A stretch of DNA of 64,000 nt from Kordiimonas sp. SCSIO 12610 (GCF_024398015.1 NZ_CP073747.1:2056501-2120500), one strand, 5' to 3'. Positions 8,998 through 19,160 are shown, counted from the first letter of the stretch. Numbers and translations: made by a program. The notes: a model not told the origin generated them from the letters alone.

Positions 8998-11415
8998 CTA
9001 ATGAGTCGTTACTTCATCGGCTGTAGAAGACCCGTCAGAGGCGATTTCTGCAACGTTATCGAGCTCGTCCCAGTCCACTGGTTCCAAGTCTTTGACAAGT
9101 GCATGACTTAAAACCTGATCAACATCAGAAACTGGAATGATTTCAAGGTCTTTCTTAACATTCTCAGGAATATCAGCGAGATCTTTCTCATTGTCCTGAG
9201 GGATCAAAACAGTCTTAATCCCCCCTCTTAGGGCTGCCAAAAGCTTCTCTTTAAGTCCACCAATCGGTAAAACCTTACCCCGCAAAGTCACCTCGCCAGT
9301 CATTGCGATATCTTTGCGAACAGCAATTCCAGTCAATACAGAAACCATGGATGTACACATTCCTACACCCGCGGACGGGCCATCTTTTGGCGTTGCACCC
9401 TCTGGAACGTGGATATGGATATCTTTCTTCTCAAATAATTTCGGATTGATTCCATATTCACCGCAGCGCGAATGTACATAAGAACGCGCCGCCTGAATTG
9501 ATTCTTTCATCACATCGCCAAGCTTACCGGTGTGTTTAATGGCCCCCTTGCCCGGCACGACAATAGCCTCGATAGCAAGAAGTTCACCGCCAACTTCAGT
9601 CCAGGCGAGGCCCGTTGTTAAACCAATCTCATCATTCTCTTCAATTTCACCGAAACGGAATTTTTTGACGCCCAAATACTGCCCGACATTACGCGATGTG
9701 ACAGAAATCTTATCCTTGGAACCTTCAACAATTTCTTTCACAGCCTTGCGAGCAAGCTTTGCAATCTCACGCTCTAAGCTACGAACACCAGCTTCACGGG
9801 TATAGTAACGAATAGCATCCCTAACGGCACCATCAGAGATTGACCATTCGTCTTTCTTCAGACCATGGTCTTTAACCTGTTTTGGAATAAGATGACGCTT
9901 GGCAATCTCAAGTTTTTCATCCTCTGTGTAGCCAGATAATTGAATGATTTCCATACGGTCCAAAAGTGGGCGTGGCATCTTTAATGAATTTGCTGTTGTG
10001 ACAAACATCACATCAGACAAATCATAATCTGCTTCAAGATAATGGTCGTTAAATTTTCCATTTTGTTCAGGGTCTAAAACCTCCAAAAGGGCCGACGCCG
10101 GGTCACCACGGAAATCCTGTCCCATTTTATCGATTTCATCGAGAAGGAAGAGCGGGTTACTGGTCCCTGCCTTCTTCATAGACTGCATAATTTTACCCGG
10201 CATAGAGCCGATGTATGTTCTGCGATGGCCGCGAATTTCTGATTCGTCACGCACACCGCCAAGGGAAAATCGAACAAATTCACGACCTGTTGCTTTTGCA
10301 AGCGATTTACCAAGCGATGTTTTACCTACGCCCGGAGGGCCAACCAGGCAAAGAATAGGGCCTTTCAGCTTTTTGGCACGTTGTTGAACTGCCAAATATT
10401 CTACGATCCGTTCCTTAACCTTCTCAAGGCCATAATGCGCCGTATCTAAAACCAGTTCGGCTTGCTTAATGTCTTTTTTGATTCGGCTGCGCTTACCCCA
10501 AGGAACAGTCAGCATCCAATCAAGATAATTACGCACAACAGTTGCTTCTGCTGACATCGGGCTCATAGATTTGAGCTTCTTGAGCTCCGCTAAACACTTC
10601 TCTCGCGCTTCTTTTGAGAATTTTATTTTCGCTATTTTATCCTCAAGTTCCTGAATTTCTTCACGGCCATCATCGCCCTCGCCCAATTCTTTCTGAATCG
10701 CCTTCATTTGCTCATTCAGATAATATTCGCGCTGGGTTTTTTCCATTTGGCGCTTAACGCGTCCGCGGATTTTTTTCTCAACCTGTAGAACGCTAATTTC
10801 GTCTTCCATGAAGTTGAATACACGTTCCAAGCGCTCAATCACTGAAACGCTTGATAGCAGTTGCTGTTTGTCATCAATCTTCAACGCCAGATGAGACGCA
10901 ATTGTATCTACGAGTTTGCTTGGCTCTTCTGTTTGGCTAACTGTCGCCAGCACCTCTGAAGGGATTTTTTTGTTTAATTTAATATATTGCTCAAACTGGG
11001 AAATCACTGAGCGGGACAGCGCTTCGACTTCCTGATCATCAACCTCTTCTGGTTCAATAACCTTGATTTTAGCTTCAAAGAAATCGTCAGAACGTGTGAA
11101 CTCTTCAATTTCCGCGCGCTGGAAGCCTTCCACCAGTACTTTAACCGTACCATCAGGTAGTTTTAGCAACTGCAAAACAGATGCTACAGTTCCAATTTCG
11201 AAAACGTCCTCGGGTTCAGGGTCGTCTTTCCCTGCATCCTTTTGCGCAACCAAAAGGATTTGCTTATCTTTCGACATGACTTCCTCAAGCGCAACTACTG
11301 ACTTATCCCGACCAACAAATAGCGGTACAATCATATGTGGGAAAACAACAATATCCCGTAACGGTAAAACAGGTAGTATGTCACTCGCGAGTGTCTTATT
11401 TGAAGCGTCAGACAT
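8998..11415 (-). CDS. lon: ATP-dependent protease La (Lon)
   Basis: 805-residue cytoplasmic AAA+ serine protease that degrades misfolded and regulatory proteins; in Caulobacter it also degrades CcrM, SciP and DnaA (family knowledge). The N-terminal substrate domain (LPVLPLRDIVVFPHMIVPLFVGR) is followed by a Walker A GPPGVGKTS, Walker B LFLLDEIDKM and the protease domain with the catalytic serine in PKDGPSAGVGM and the lysine about 40 residues later. Length is standard. It is followed by hup and preceded by clpX, with a spacer of about 180 bases on each side. Confidence 0.98.
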   Translation of the reverse strand: MSDASNKTLASDILPVLPLRDIVVFPHMIVPLFVGRDKSVVALEEVMSKDKQILLVAQKDAGKDDPEPEDVFEIGTVASVLQLLKLPDGTVKVLVEGFQRAEIEEFTRSDDFFEAKIKVIEPEEVDDQEVEALSRSVISQFEQYIKLNKKIPSEVLATVSQTEEPSKLVDTIASHLALKIDDKQQLLSSVSVIERLERVFNFMEDEISVLQVEKKIRGRVKRQMEKTQREYYLNEQMKAIQKELGEGDDGREEIQELEDKIAKIKFSKEAREKCLAELKKLKSMSPMSAEATVVRNYLDWMLTVPWGKRSRIKKDIKQAELVLDTAHYGLEKVKERIVEYLAVQQRAKKLKGPILCLVGPPGVGKTSLGKSLAKATGREFVRFSLGGVRDESEIRGHRRTYIGSMPGKIMQSMKKAGTSNPLFLLDEIDKMGQDFRGDPASALLEVLDPEQNGKFNDHYLEADYDLSDVMFVTTANSLKMPRPLLDRMEIIQLSGYTEDEKLEIAKRHLIPKQVKDHGLKKDEWSISDGAVRDAIRYYTREAGVRSLEREIAKLARKAVKEIVEGSKDKISVTSRNVGQYLGVKKFRFGEIEENDEIGLTTGLAWTEVGGELLAIEAIVVPGKGAIKHTGKLGDVMKESIQAARSYVHSRCGEYGINPKLFEKKDIHIHVPEGATPKDGPSAGVGMCTSMVSVLTGIAVRKDIAMTGEVTLRGKVLPIGGLKEKLLAALRGGIKTVLIPQDNEKDLADIPENVKKDLEIIPVSDVDQVLSHALVKDLEPVDWDELDNVAEIASDGSSTADEVTTH

Positions 11416-11552
11416 TTAAATTCTCATCAAAAGATAGTTCAAAACGGTATTCACATTGCTTTTTACGCAATAAACGCACTCAAGACCACGTAAAATACAT
11501 CTAAACAGTAGTTTTACGCATAAAAAGTTATGAAACAGTCAATTTAGGAAGG

Positions 11553-11578
11553 AAATATGGGGTTTCAACCCCATATTA
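11553..11578 (-). terminator. Possible terminator of clpX
   Basis: AATATGGGGT and ACCCCATATT form a perfect stem with a short loop just after clpX. On the minus strand it is followed by TCCTTCC rather than a T run, so it may be a weak terminator or a stability hairpin. Confidence 0.5.
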
Positions 11579-11597
11579 TATGGTTTTAGAGTGAAAT

Positions 11598-12869
11598 TTA
11601 AGCTGGTTCGCCTGTTTTATCGAGGCGTTCAGAGAAAATCAGCAAAGGACTCGCTTTTCCTTCAATCACTTCACCGTTCACGACGACTTCTTCGATACCT
11701 TCGCTACCAGGAAGGTCGAACATTGTATCAAGAAGCGTGTTCTCCATAATGGAACGAAGCCCACGCGCGCCGGTTTTGCGTTCGATCGCTTTGCGTGCAA
11801 CGGCCAACAGTGCGTCGTCAGTGAAGGTAAGCTTTGTTTCTTCCATATCAAACAATGTCTGATATTGCTTTAACAAGGCATTCTTCGGCTGCGACAGGAT
11901 TTGAATCAATGCATCTTCATCCAAATCTTCGAGCGTCGCGATAACAGGCAAACGGCCTACAAATTCAGGAATCAAACCAAATTTCAAAAGATCCTCAGGT
12001 TCTGCGTCCTTAAAGAGTTCGCCTGTCCCACGGTCATCCGGTCCAGCGATACTCGCGCCAAAGCCAATTGACTTGCCCTGCATTCGGTTCGAAATAACTT
12101 TATCCAACCCAGCGAAAGCACCACCACATATAAAGAGGATGTTCGTTGTATCAACCTGGAGGAACTCCTGTTGAGGATGCTTCCTGCCACCTTGTGGTGG
12201 AACACTCGCAACAGTGCCTTCCATAATTTTCAAAAGCGCTTGTTGAACACCTTCGCCCGATACATCGCGCGTAATTGAAGGATTATCGGCCTTCCGGCTG
12301 ATCTTATCCACTTCATCGATATAAACGATACCACGTTGGGCTTTTTCTACATTATAATCAGCCGATTGAAGTAGCTTGAGAATAATATTCTCAACGTCTT
12401 CACCAACATATCCGGCTTCAGTTAATGTAGTCGCGTCCGCCATCGTAAACGGCACATCAAGAATACGAGCCAATGTTTGGGCAAGAAGCGTTTTACCACA
12501 TCCGGTTGGGCCCATTAGGAGGATATTAGATTTCGCAAGTTCAACATCTGATTTACCAGAGCTTGCATGATTAAGGCGTTTGTAATGGTTATGTACCGCA
12601 ACAGACAAAACTTTCTTAGCGGCAGCCTGACCAATGACATAATCATTCAGAACTTCTAAAATTTCTAAAGGCGTTGGGACACCATCACTTCCTTTTGTGA
12701 GCGACCCCTTACTTTCTTCTTTGATAATGTCGTTACAAAGCTCAACACACTCATCGCAAATAAACACAGTTGGGCCCGCAATTAATTTGCGAACTTCGTG
12801 CTGGCTTTTCCCGCAAAAGGAACAATAAAGCGTGTTTTTTGTGTCGTTATTACTCAAGGTAATCACCAC
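11598..12869 (-). CDS. clpX: ATP-dependent Clp protease ATP-binding subunit ClpX
   Basis: 423-residue AAA+ unfoldase that feeds substrates to ClpP. The N-terminal C4 zinc domain is seen in YCSFCGKSQ and [10 protein letters not shown], the Walker A in [15 protein letters not shown], Walker B in [11 protein letters not shown], and the sensor region in [13 protein letters not shown]. In Caulobacter-like bacteria ClpXP degrades CtrA during the cell cycle. It lies downstream of clpP with a gap of about 160 bases, so it may have its own promoter. Confidence 0.98.
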   Translation of the reverse strand: MVITLSNNDTKNTLYCSFCGKSQHEVRKLIAGPTVFICDECVELCNDIIKEESKGSLTKGSDGVPTPLEILEVLNDYVIGQAAAKKVLSVAVHNHYKRLNHASSGKSDVELAKSNILLMGPTGCGKTLLAQTLARILDVPFTMADATTLTEAGYVGEDVENIILKLLQSADYNVEKAQRGIVYIDEVDKISRKADNPSITRDVSGEGVQQALLKIMEGTVASVPPQGGRKHPQQEFLQVDTTNILFICGGAFAGLDKVISNRMQGKSIGFGASIAGPDDRGTGELFKDAEPEDLLKFGLIPEFVGRLPVIATLEDLDEDALIQILSQPKNALLKQYQTLFDMEETKLTFTDDALLAVARKAIERKTGARGLRSIMENTLLDTMFDLPGSEGIEEVVVNGEVIEGKASPLLIFSERLDKTGEPA

Positions 12870-13028
12870 TTTCTTATTTTATGATCTTCTTTAACCATAT
12901 GGTAGACTAGTTAAAAAGATACAAACAACTAAATTTTTCTCTCAACATGTAACAATTTACGAATGAGCGGATTACTTTCAGATGAATTCGACACTCAGCA
13001 TAAAATAATTGAGCTACATGTTACGATA

Positions 13029-13658
13029 TTAATCTTCTTTCACAGGTTCGCGTGATGTGTACACTTCGTCAACAAGACCAAAGTCCTTAGCCTCTTCCGC
13101 TGACATAAAGTTATCACGGTCCATCGCAGCTTCTATATCCGCAAGTTTTTGTCCTGTATGCTTCACATATATCTGGTTTAAACGTTCACGCAGTTTCAAT
13201 ATCTCGCGCGCTTGAATTTCAATATCCGAAGCCTGTCCACGCGCACCACCAGAGGGCTGATGGATCATAACACGAGCATTTGGAAGCGCATAACGCATGC
13301 CTGGCTCACCTGCTGCAAGCAAGAGCGATCCCATTGAACAAGCCTGTCCTATACAAATGGTTGCGACCTTCGGGCGGATATATTGCATAGTATCATACAT
13401 CGCCATACCGCTTGTCACCACGCCGCCCGGAGAATTGATATAGAAATTGATTTCTTTCTCTGGGTTTTCGGCTTCCAGGAACAGAAGCTGAGCCACAATC
13501 AAGCTAGAGATATGATCATCCACCTGCCCTGTCAGGAAAATAATTCGATCTTTTAAGAGGCGCGAATATATATCATAGGAGCGCTCACCCCGATTGGTTT
13601 GCTCGACAACCATCGGCACCAAGGCGTTCTGAAAAGTATCCATTACATCGTTCATCAA
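13029..13658 (-). CDS. clpP: ATP-dependent Clp protease proteolytic subunit
   Basis: 209-residue serine peptidase that forms the tetradecameric barrel of ClpXP and ClpAP. The catalytic serine is in [14 protein letters not shown] and the histidine in [11 protein letters not shown], with the aspartate further on. It begins [26 protein letters not shown]; the first residues are normally removed autocatalytically. It lies between tig and clpX in the classical order. Confidence 0.97.
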   Translation of the reverse strand: MMNDVMDTFQNALVPMVVEQTNRGERSYDIYSRLLKDRIIFLTGQVDDHISSLIVAQLLFLEAENPEKEINFYINSPGGVVTSGMAMYDTMQYIRPKVATICIGQACSMGSLLLAAGEPGMRYALPNARVMIHQPSGGARGQASDIEIQAREILKLRERLNQIYVKHTGQKLADIEAAMDRDNFMSAEEAKDFGLVDEVYTSREPVKED

Positions 13659-13834
13659 GAGCTCCTAAGTATTTTGACTAAATACATTATATAAATATTT
13701 GAAACTAGCTTTAGCAAACCCCACTGGGCTACATCAAGCAAATATAATGAAATCTTTGAATGATAGTACGCTATACGAGAATGCTAAGATTTTAGACTGT
13801 TTTATGTGGGTGTTTATATAAGTATCTACGCGCA

Positions 13835-13863
13835 CAAAAAAAGGGGCGTACCGCCCCTTTTTT
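13835..13863 (-). terminator. Terminator of tig
   Basis: AAAAGGGGCG, loop TAC, CGCCCCTTTT, bordered by A and T runs on both strands, directly past the tig stop codon. It can terminate in both directions. Confidence 0.9.
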
Positions 13864-13888
13864 CACATCAGTATCATTTTTCAGACGA

Positions 13889-15409
13889 TTAATCGTCTTT
13901 TTTAGCAGCCTTCTTGGCCGGCGCTTTTTTCTTCGCCGGAGCCTTCTTAGCTGCTGGCTTTTTTTCAGCGGCTTTCTTAGGCGCTGCTTTTTTAGCTGGA
14001 GCCTTCTTGGCAGCCGCTTTCTTTTTAGGTGCTGCTTTCTTTGATTTTGTTGGGTTCGCTTCTTCTTCGTCGATTTCACGAACTGCTTTTTCGAGCTCTT
14101 CACGGCTTACTGTTTTGTCAGTAAGTTCTGATTGCTCGATTACAAAATCAACAACCTTCTCTTCGAAGATCGGCGCACGAAGCTGAGCACGAGCTTCTTC
14201 ATTTTGCTGATAGAATTCAAAAACCTGAGCTTCCTGACCTGGGAAGCGGCGTGCTTCCTCGATCATACGCTGGTTAACTTCCTGCTGTGTAACCTGAACA
14301 TCATTCTTCAGGCCAATTTCGCTTAGAAGCAAGCCAAGGCGCACGCGACGTTCGGCGATTGATTTAAATTCAGCAGCTTCTGCTTCATCATCCGGCCCGT
14401 CTTTGCCTTCGAAATCTTCTTCTTTCGCCTCGCCAGACATAACCATATCGCGCTTGATCTGCTCCCAAATTTGGCGATATTCCATATCAACCATGCATTC
14501 AGGAACGTCAAAGCTATATTGATCAGCAAGCACGTCAAGAAGTGAACGCTTGAGGTGCGCACGAGTAAGCGCCTGATTGTCTTGGCCAAGCTGACCTTTA
14601 AGCGCTTCTTTAAGTGCAGCAAGATCATCCATGCCAAGGCCTTTAGCGAGCTCATCATTGATTTCTGCTTCAGCTGGGCGACGAACTTCTTTCACATTCA
14701 CTGTGAACTCAACAGCTTTCCCTTTAAGGTCTTCAGAATGATACTCTTCAGGGAAAGTCACGTTAACGAGAACTTCCTGCCCGGCTTTTGAACCAACGAG
14801 TTGGTCTTCAAATCCTGGAATGAATGTTCCGCTACCAAGCTCAAGTTGGAAATCTTCGCCTTTACCACCATCAAACTCTTCACCGTTCAAACGGCCAACG
14901 TAATCGATGAATACAGCGTCACCTTCTTTAGCTTTGACTGTCTTGGCTGCTTTCTTGAAAGTCTTTTGCTGAGATGCAAGGCGCTCTAGCGCTTCATCAA
15001 CACTTGATTCTTCAACTTCAGCAACCCAACGCTCTAATGCAGGGGCTTTAAAGTCTTCAACGTCGACAGTTGGAAGGATCTCTAATTTGACAGTGTAAGA
15101 CAGGTCTTTGCCGTCTTCGTAGTCACCAAGATCTACATCAGGGCGTATAGCCGGACGAATGTCTTTTTCTTCAAATAGCTTTGCAGTTGTTTCCTGGACT
15201 GCTTCCTGAATAACCTGGCCTTTAGCGCGCTCACCGTGCATACGACGAAGAAGCGAAATTGGAGCCTTACCAGGACGGAAACCCTTAATTCTAGCAGTGG
15301 CACGGAATTCAGTAAGAATTTTATCTAACCGCTCATCGAGCTCATTTGCTGTTACTACGATCTTAAATTCGCGTTTCAATCCATCATTCAGCAGTTCTTC
15401 GATCTGCAT
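13889..15409 (-). CDS. tig: Trigger factor with a Lys/Ala/Pro-rich C-terminal tail
   Basis: Ribosome-associated chaperone with an N-terminal ribosome-binding domain (GFRPGKAPISLLRR is the GFRxGKxP-type signature), an FKBP-type peptidyl-prolyl isomerase domain (AVFIDYVGRLNGEEFDGG to FPEEYHSEDLKGKAVEFTV) and a helical chaperone domain. I prefer the ATG at 15409 (506 residues, MQIEELL) over the GTG nine bases upstream. The last 55 or so residues (about 452-506) are almost only Lys, Ala and Pro, ending KKAAKKDD. This resembles histone H1-like or PhaF/AlgP-type tails and is not part of the canonical fold. The tail is encoded in frame with no stop before it, so it is real unless the annotation of the frame is wrong; it could bind RNA or DNA. 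It lies upstream of clpP, as usual. Confidence 0.95.
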   Translation of the reverse strand: MQIEELLNDGLKREFKIVVTANELDERLDKILTEFRATARIKGFRPGKAPISLLRRMHGERAKGQVIQEAVQETTAKLFEEKDIRPAIRPDVDLGDYEDGKDLSYTVKLEILPTVDVEDFKAPALERWVAEVEESSVDEALERLASQQKTFKKAAKTVKAKEGDAVFIDYVGRLNGEEFDGGKGEDFQLELGSGTFIPGFEDQLVGSKAGQEVLVNVTFPEEYHSEDLKGKAVEFTVNVKEVRRPAEAEINDELAKGLGMDDLAALKEALKGQLGQDNQALTRAHLKRSLLDVLADQYSFDVPECMVDMEYRQIWEQIKRDMVMSGEAKEEDFEGKDGPDDEAEAAEFKSIAERRVRLGLLLSEIGLKNDVQVTQQEVNQRMIEEARRFPGQEAQVFEFYQQNEEARAQLRAPIFEEKVVDFVIEQSELTDKTVSREELEKAVREIDEEEANPTKSKKAAPKKKAAAKKAPAKKAAPKKAAEKKPAAKKAPAKKKAPAKKAAKKDD

Positions 15410-15504
15410 GGCAACCACTTTCTTTTGTTTAGGCTTAATCGTCGACGAAATGTTCTCGAGTTCCCGATTAGCAGGAGACTTGTTATTTCAATGAAGGACC
15501 CTGT

Positions 15505-15589
15505 TGGTGCGGGCGAAGGGACTTGAACCCCCACATCCGAAGATACCAGAACCTAAATCTGGCGCGTCTACCAATTTCGCCACGCCCGC
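15505..15589 (-). tRNA. tRNA-Leu (TAG)
   Basis: 85-base class II tRNA with a long variable arm. The minus strand begins GCGGGCGTGGCGAAATTGG, has anticodon TAG within loop TTTAGGT, the T-arm GGGTTCAAGTCCC and an encoded CCA. Confidence 0.97.
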
Positions 15590-15876
15590 ACTATCAGAGT
15601 TGCTTGATCACTATGGATCGTATTGAACTCGAAACAGTTCCTTCTCTATCCCGAAACTATGCTTGATCAGGATAGGTGTTGCAGGGCTTATATTCAGGCT
15701 GAACAGGATACACAAGTCTTTTTCTTCATTTTTTTTTCAATTCACATATTTTTTTTCATAAAACATTGAAACACTGGGCGTTTCATGGCGATAATTAAAC
15801 TAAGAAAATCAGAAATTCAGTTCTACAAGTAATCAAGTAGACGTGTTTTTCTGCTGTCGAGATTGATGGGGATCGC
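15590..15876. other. Gene-free gap between tRNA-Leu and the next gene
   Basis: 287 bases with no convincing reading frame. The right half is AT-rich and includes runs of T near 15720-15760. It should hold the promoters of the divergent tRNA-Leu and the gene at 15877, but I cannot pick a clear -35/-10 pair. Confidence 0.4.
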
Positions 15877-16884
15877 ATGAGTCAAAACTTACAAAACAAA
15901 AAATACAGAAAAAAACCATATTATTCTTTCCTGTTTAAACTTTCCGATAAGCTGAATGAGTTAGAACCCAAGTGGCAGAATACTGTTATTCTTGGGGTTG
16001 GAATCATTACCATTATCTTGGTTAAGCTTGGGCTGGACACAGAGTTGACATCGGTTTCTACAATCGGCGCAATTTCCGTTATGGCAGGGTTGGTTCTAAG
16101 CTTAGCTTTAAAGTTTGTAATAACACTTCTGAGCCGCTCCTCTTTCTTGCAGGAAGAGCACGACACGATTGAAGTGAATTACCAAGAGCGTAAACAAATG
16201 CAGGAGCTGTTTGAGGAAGCCATAAATATATCTTCTGGCAACCTTACTATTGAGCGGACTTTATCATTTCCCATTGGGTTCAAAATGGCAAGTGACAGCA
16301 AGCTCATACAGGAAATATCAAAAATAAACTTTGAAGCTTTCGAACACTCAAGATGGAATGATGCATTTGATAAAAAACTCGAGAGAAACAAAGCGTTTTG
16401 GAAAAAGAACCCAAATACTTTTTCAATATTATGTCAAGCAGACAGCGATAGCGATGACGATACCCCAAATGCTGATCAGGTCTATTTCTTCTCGAACATC
16501 ATTCCTTTAACGCAAATCGGTTATGAACGGTATTTTCAACAGCAAACCTATGGCGACAATGATTTTCGGCCTGATTGGATTGCCGGACAAAACGAAGAAG
16601 CTCATTCTATCCTAATCTTTACAATCGCAAGAGACCTAGAAAAAGCCAAGGCGTTCTTTGGAGATCGGCACTCATTGCTTATGAGTACTTATCTCCGCGC
16701 CGTAAGCGCCCATATATCAGTGTTACTTGCACGACATTTTCATAAACAATCTCAAGTTTCTGTTTATTTTCAAAACAGTCGGCCAGAATTTGAAAGGTTG
16801 GCGCAGAAGTTTGGTATGGAGCCAACCAATCAAAGAAGTTTCGACAATGAGAAATGCTTTGTTACAACTATCAACAAACTTTAG
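15877..16884 (+). CDS. Membrane-anchored protein with a GNAT-like cytoplasmic domain
   Basis: 335 residues, family not recognised with certainty. A basic N-terminus (NKKYRKKPYY) precedes two hydrophobic helices at about residues 35-53 and 59-85. The soluble remainder from about residue 140 reads like a GNAT acyltransferase: a long helix with HSRWNDAFDKKLERNKAFWKKNPNTF, a beta strand with SILCQ, then PLTQIGYERYF, LMSTYLRAVSAHISVLLARHF and the closing SRPEFERLAQKFGMEP, which is the usual GNAT C-terminal pattern. No acetyl-CoA loop of the strict R/Q-x-x-G-x-G/A type is evident, so the domain may be degenerate. The start has GGGGAT upstream. The gene stands alone between tRNA-Leu and nnrDE. Confidence 0.75.
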   Translation: MSQNLQNKKYRKKPYYSFLFKLSDKLNELEPKWQNTVILGVGIITIILVKLGLDTELTSVSTIGAISVMAGLVLSLALKFVITLLSRSSFLQEEHDTIEVNYQERKQMQELFEEAINISSGNLTIERTLSFPIGFKMASDSKLIQEISKINFEAFEHSRWNDAFDKKLERNKAFWKKNPNTFSILCQADSDSDDDTPNADQVYFFSNIIPLTQIGYERYFQQQTYGDNDFRPDWIAGQNEEAHSILIFTIARDLEKAKAFFGDRHSLLMSTYLRAVSAHISVLLARHFHKQSQVSVYFQNSRPEFERLAQKFGMEPTNQRSFDNEKCFVTTINKL

Positions 16885-16917
16885 GTACGCTGAATAACCA
16901 CTCAGGCAAATCTAGTA

Positions 16918-18417
16918 TTACGGCAGCACTGCCACCAGCGTATTTAACAAATCAGAAGCGATCATTCCTTTTCCTGCTTTCATAGCGGCTTGGCTGTGAA
17001 GCCAGACAGCCGCGCATGTCGCTTCAAAAACAGGCATATCCTGAGCGATTAATCCCGCCGTTATTCCCGCCAATACATCACCGGTTCCACCTACTGATAA
17101 CCAAGCAGGTGCACAGGCGTTTATAACCGACCGACCATCAGGTGCGGCAACGATTGTAGAAACGCCTTTAAGAGCGACCACGGCACCAGTTTGTTTTGCA
17201 GCCATCTGAACGGCCTTCAAACGATCTGCTGAAAATGGCAATTCTGGAAACAGTCTCGCAAACTCACCCTCATGAGGTGTTAAAACAAGCTCCTTCATTC
17301 CAACAGATTGTAACTGTGGCAGACGCCCAGCGAGCGACGTCAGCGCATCAGCGTCTAAAACGAGCTTTTTATTTTTATTCAGCGTCTCAAAAATAAGTTC
17401 TGCGGTTTTTTCACCTACCCCTGCCCCAGGCCCAAGAAGAACCGTGTTAATACGTTGATCAGCCAACATTCCAATGAAGCCAAAATTCGAGTCCATTCTA
17501 CGGACCATAATATCGGTCAAAGTTGACGCCTGAACGTTATAGGTTTCGCTCGGCGCTGCAAGGGTAACAAGCCCTGCCCCGATACGAAGCCCGGCAATTG
17601 AAGCGAGCCTAGATGCCCCAAGTGCAGGCTCCCGCCCACCGAGTACTAACATGTGACCACGATCATATTTGTGGCTGTAAGGCCCCGCATGCGGATAAAC
17701 CGAGCTCCAGATTGCGGGGTCATTCTCAAACAATATCGCAGGATTCGCGTCAAAGAAGCCCTGCGGTATACCAATATCCGCAAGCCGGATATGACCTAAG
17801 CCCCCTGATAAAAACCGCCCCGGTGCGATCAGATGACCAGGTTTGCGGCGGCTGAACGTGATAGTCGCATCGGCAACAAAACAGATTTCACCCAATTGAT
17901 TGCCAGTATCTGCGTTTAAGCCGCTCGGTACATCTATCGCAATCCTAAATACATCACACTGATTGCTGACTTCGATGATATCCGCATATTGCCCTTCAAG
18001 CGCTCGCGACAAGCCAACGCCGAACAATGCGTCTACTATAATTGACGCCGAACTTGCCCGTTCATGATCAAATTCACCAACACTTCCAGTCCATCGAAGG
18101 GCCATTGCACTGGCCTCAGGGGATTGAGGACTAATATCTTCAACGGCTCGCATAACATGAACATGATATCCCCATTCACTGAGATACCGTGCTGCGACAT
18201 ATCCATCACCGCCATTATTACCTGGCCCACAAAGCATGACTATTTCGCCAGGGAAACTCTCGGGCTTTTCAGCGTAATCAACAACGGCTTCAGCGACAGA
18301 ACGGCCTGCCTGCTCCATCAAATCCAAGAGAGACATGCCATGTTCAACAGCCCAAACATCCGCAGACTTTGTTTCTTCTGCAGACATCAAGAAATGATTC
18401 GCCAGAGTCGTTTTCAT
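16918..18417 (-). CDS. nnrD-nnrE: Bifunctional NAD(P)H-hydrate epimerase / ADP-dependent (S)-NAD(P)H-hydrate dehydratase
   Basis: About 499 residues. The protein repairs hydrated NADH and NADPH: the N-terminal YjeF-type half epimerises NAD(P)HX, and the C-terminal ribokinase-like half dehydrates it at the cost of ADP. Evidence for the first half is GNNGGDGYVAARYL and the VDALFGVGLSR segment; for the second, LVLTPHEGEFARL, VVALKGVSTIVA and the NACAPAWLSVGGTGDVLAG motif with the catalytic aspartate. A GTG twelve bases upstream is possible, but the ATG at 18417 with GGAGGTG upstream is preferred. In many alphaproteobacteria this gene follows glnB; here glnB is 1 kb away and divergent. Confidence 0.93.
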   Translation of the reverse strand: MKTTLANHFLMSAEETKSADVWAVEHGMSLLDLMEQAGRSVAEAVVDYAEKPESFPGEIVMLCGPGNNGGDGYVAARYLSEWGYHVHVMRAVEDISPQSPEASAMALRWTGSVGEFDHERASSASIIVDALFGVGLSRALEGQYADIIEVSNQCDVFRIAIDVPSGLNADTGNQLGEICFVADATITFSRRKPGHLIAPGRFLSGGLGHIRLADIGIPQGFFDANPAILFENDPAIWSSVYPHAGPYSHKYDRGHMLVLGGREPALGASRLASIAGLRIGAGLVTLAAPSETYNVQASTLTDIMVRRMDSNFGFIGMLADQRINTVLLGPGAGVGEKTAELIFETLNKNKKLVLDADALTSLAGRLPQLQSVGMKELVLTPHEGEFARLFPELPFSADRLKAVQMAAKQTGAVVALKGVSTIVAAPDGRSVINACAPAWLSVGGTGDVLAGITAGLIAQDMPVFEATCAAVWLHSQAAMKAGKGMIASDLLNTLVAVLP

Positions 18418-18522
18418 TAGCACCTGCACCTCCCAATACAGTGTCGGGACTGTAACAAAAGAATTTTACATGCAAAGAGCTTATTGAATATAATATATTA
18501 AAGTATTGTTTTATCTATATAT

Positions 18523-19059
18523 TTAAAATTTATCTAAAGAAACGTCTGCGCCCTGATTATCAAAATCAACGACCAACTCCCAGCCATCCATGCCAACTGA
18601 GTGATTCGGGTTTTGTTCAAATATCAATAGGACACGACCGAAAAAATACCTTGTTGCTGCGTCATCAGCAGGAATTATCACCTTATATTTTCCAGCAATA
18701 TATCCCACACCTGAATTTACACTGACCAGCTCTTCTTTAAAATCAATTCGAGTATTCGGTGCAGCAGAAAACTGCTGTTGGTAGTTTTCTCCAATCGAGC
18801 TCTTATTCCGCTGCAGGTTGCTGCCATTATTCGCATAGTATATTTTATCACTGTATAACCTCATAAGAGCGTCAATATCTTTGCTGTTATAAGCAGTTAG
18901 CCACGCATTCATGAGGTTTCGAATTGTATCTGTGTTATTTACAGAACTCGTTTGCACAGTTTCAGCCCCTTCTTCAGCATGAACATGCTTGGTAATTGAC
19001 AACGAAATCATAGCGAAAAAGCCAACCAACAATGCAGGTTTCAGAAATAATTTATACAT
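18523..19059 (-). CDS. Exported NTF2-like (SnoaL/DUF4440-type) protein
   Basis: 178 residues. A signal peptide is likely: Lys near the start, a hydrophobic core LVGFFAMISLSI and a VHA-EE cleavage site near residue 28. The mature part has the NTF2-like pattern: a helix with IRNLMNAWLTAYNSKDIDALMRLYSDKIYYANNGS, then a curved beta sheet. No catalytic set can be named. It is probably a small periplasmic ligand-binding or hydrolase-like protein of unknown role. Confidence 0.7.
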   Translation of the reverse strand: MYKLFLKPALLVGFFAMISLSITKHVHAEEGAETVQTSSVNNTDTIRNLMNAWLTAYNSKDIDALMRLYSDKIYYANNGSNLQRNKSSIGENYQQQFSAAPNTRIDFKEELVSVNSGVGYIAGKYKVIIPADDAATRYFFGRVLLIFEQNPNHSVGMDGWELVVDFDNQGADVSLDKF

Positions 19060-19128
19060 TTTTTTGGTCCAAAATTCGTTCTTTCAATAACGATAAATAC
19101 AGGATTTTTGACAATACGATAATAAAAA

Positions 19129-19154
19129 AGCCCGGCTACGATGAGCCGAGCTTT
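19129..19154 (-). terminator. Terminator of tRNA-His
   Basis: On the minus strand AAGCTCGGCT, loop CATCGT, AGCCGGGCTT, then TTTT. It sits directly after the tRNA-His gene. Confidence 0.88.
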
Positions 19155-19160
19155 GAAATA

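Noticed and set aside
13792-14103. Lysine-rich frame on the minus strand at the end of trigger factor
   Set aside because: It is the shadow of the Lys/Ala/Pro-coding tail in another frame. Trigger factor explains the sequence.
13914-14186. Plus-strand Ala/Phe-rich frame opposite the trigger factor tail
   Set aside because: It is the antisense of the Lys/Ala repeats; its odd composition follows from that.
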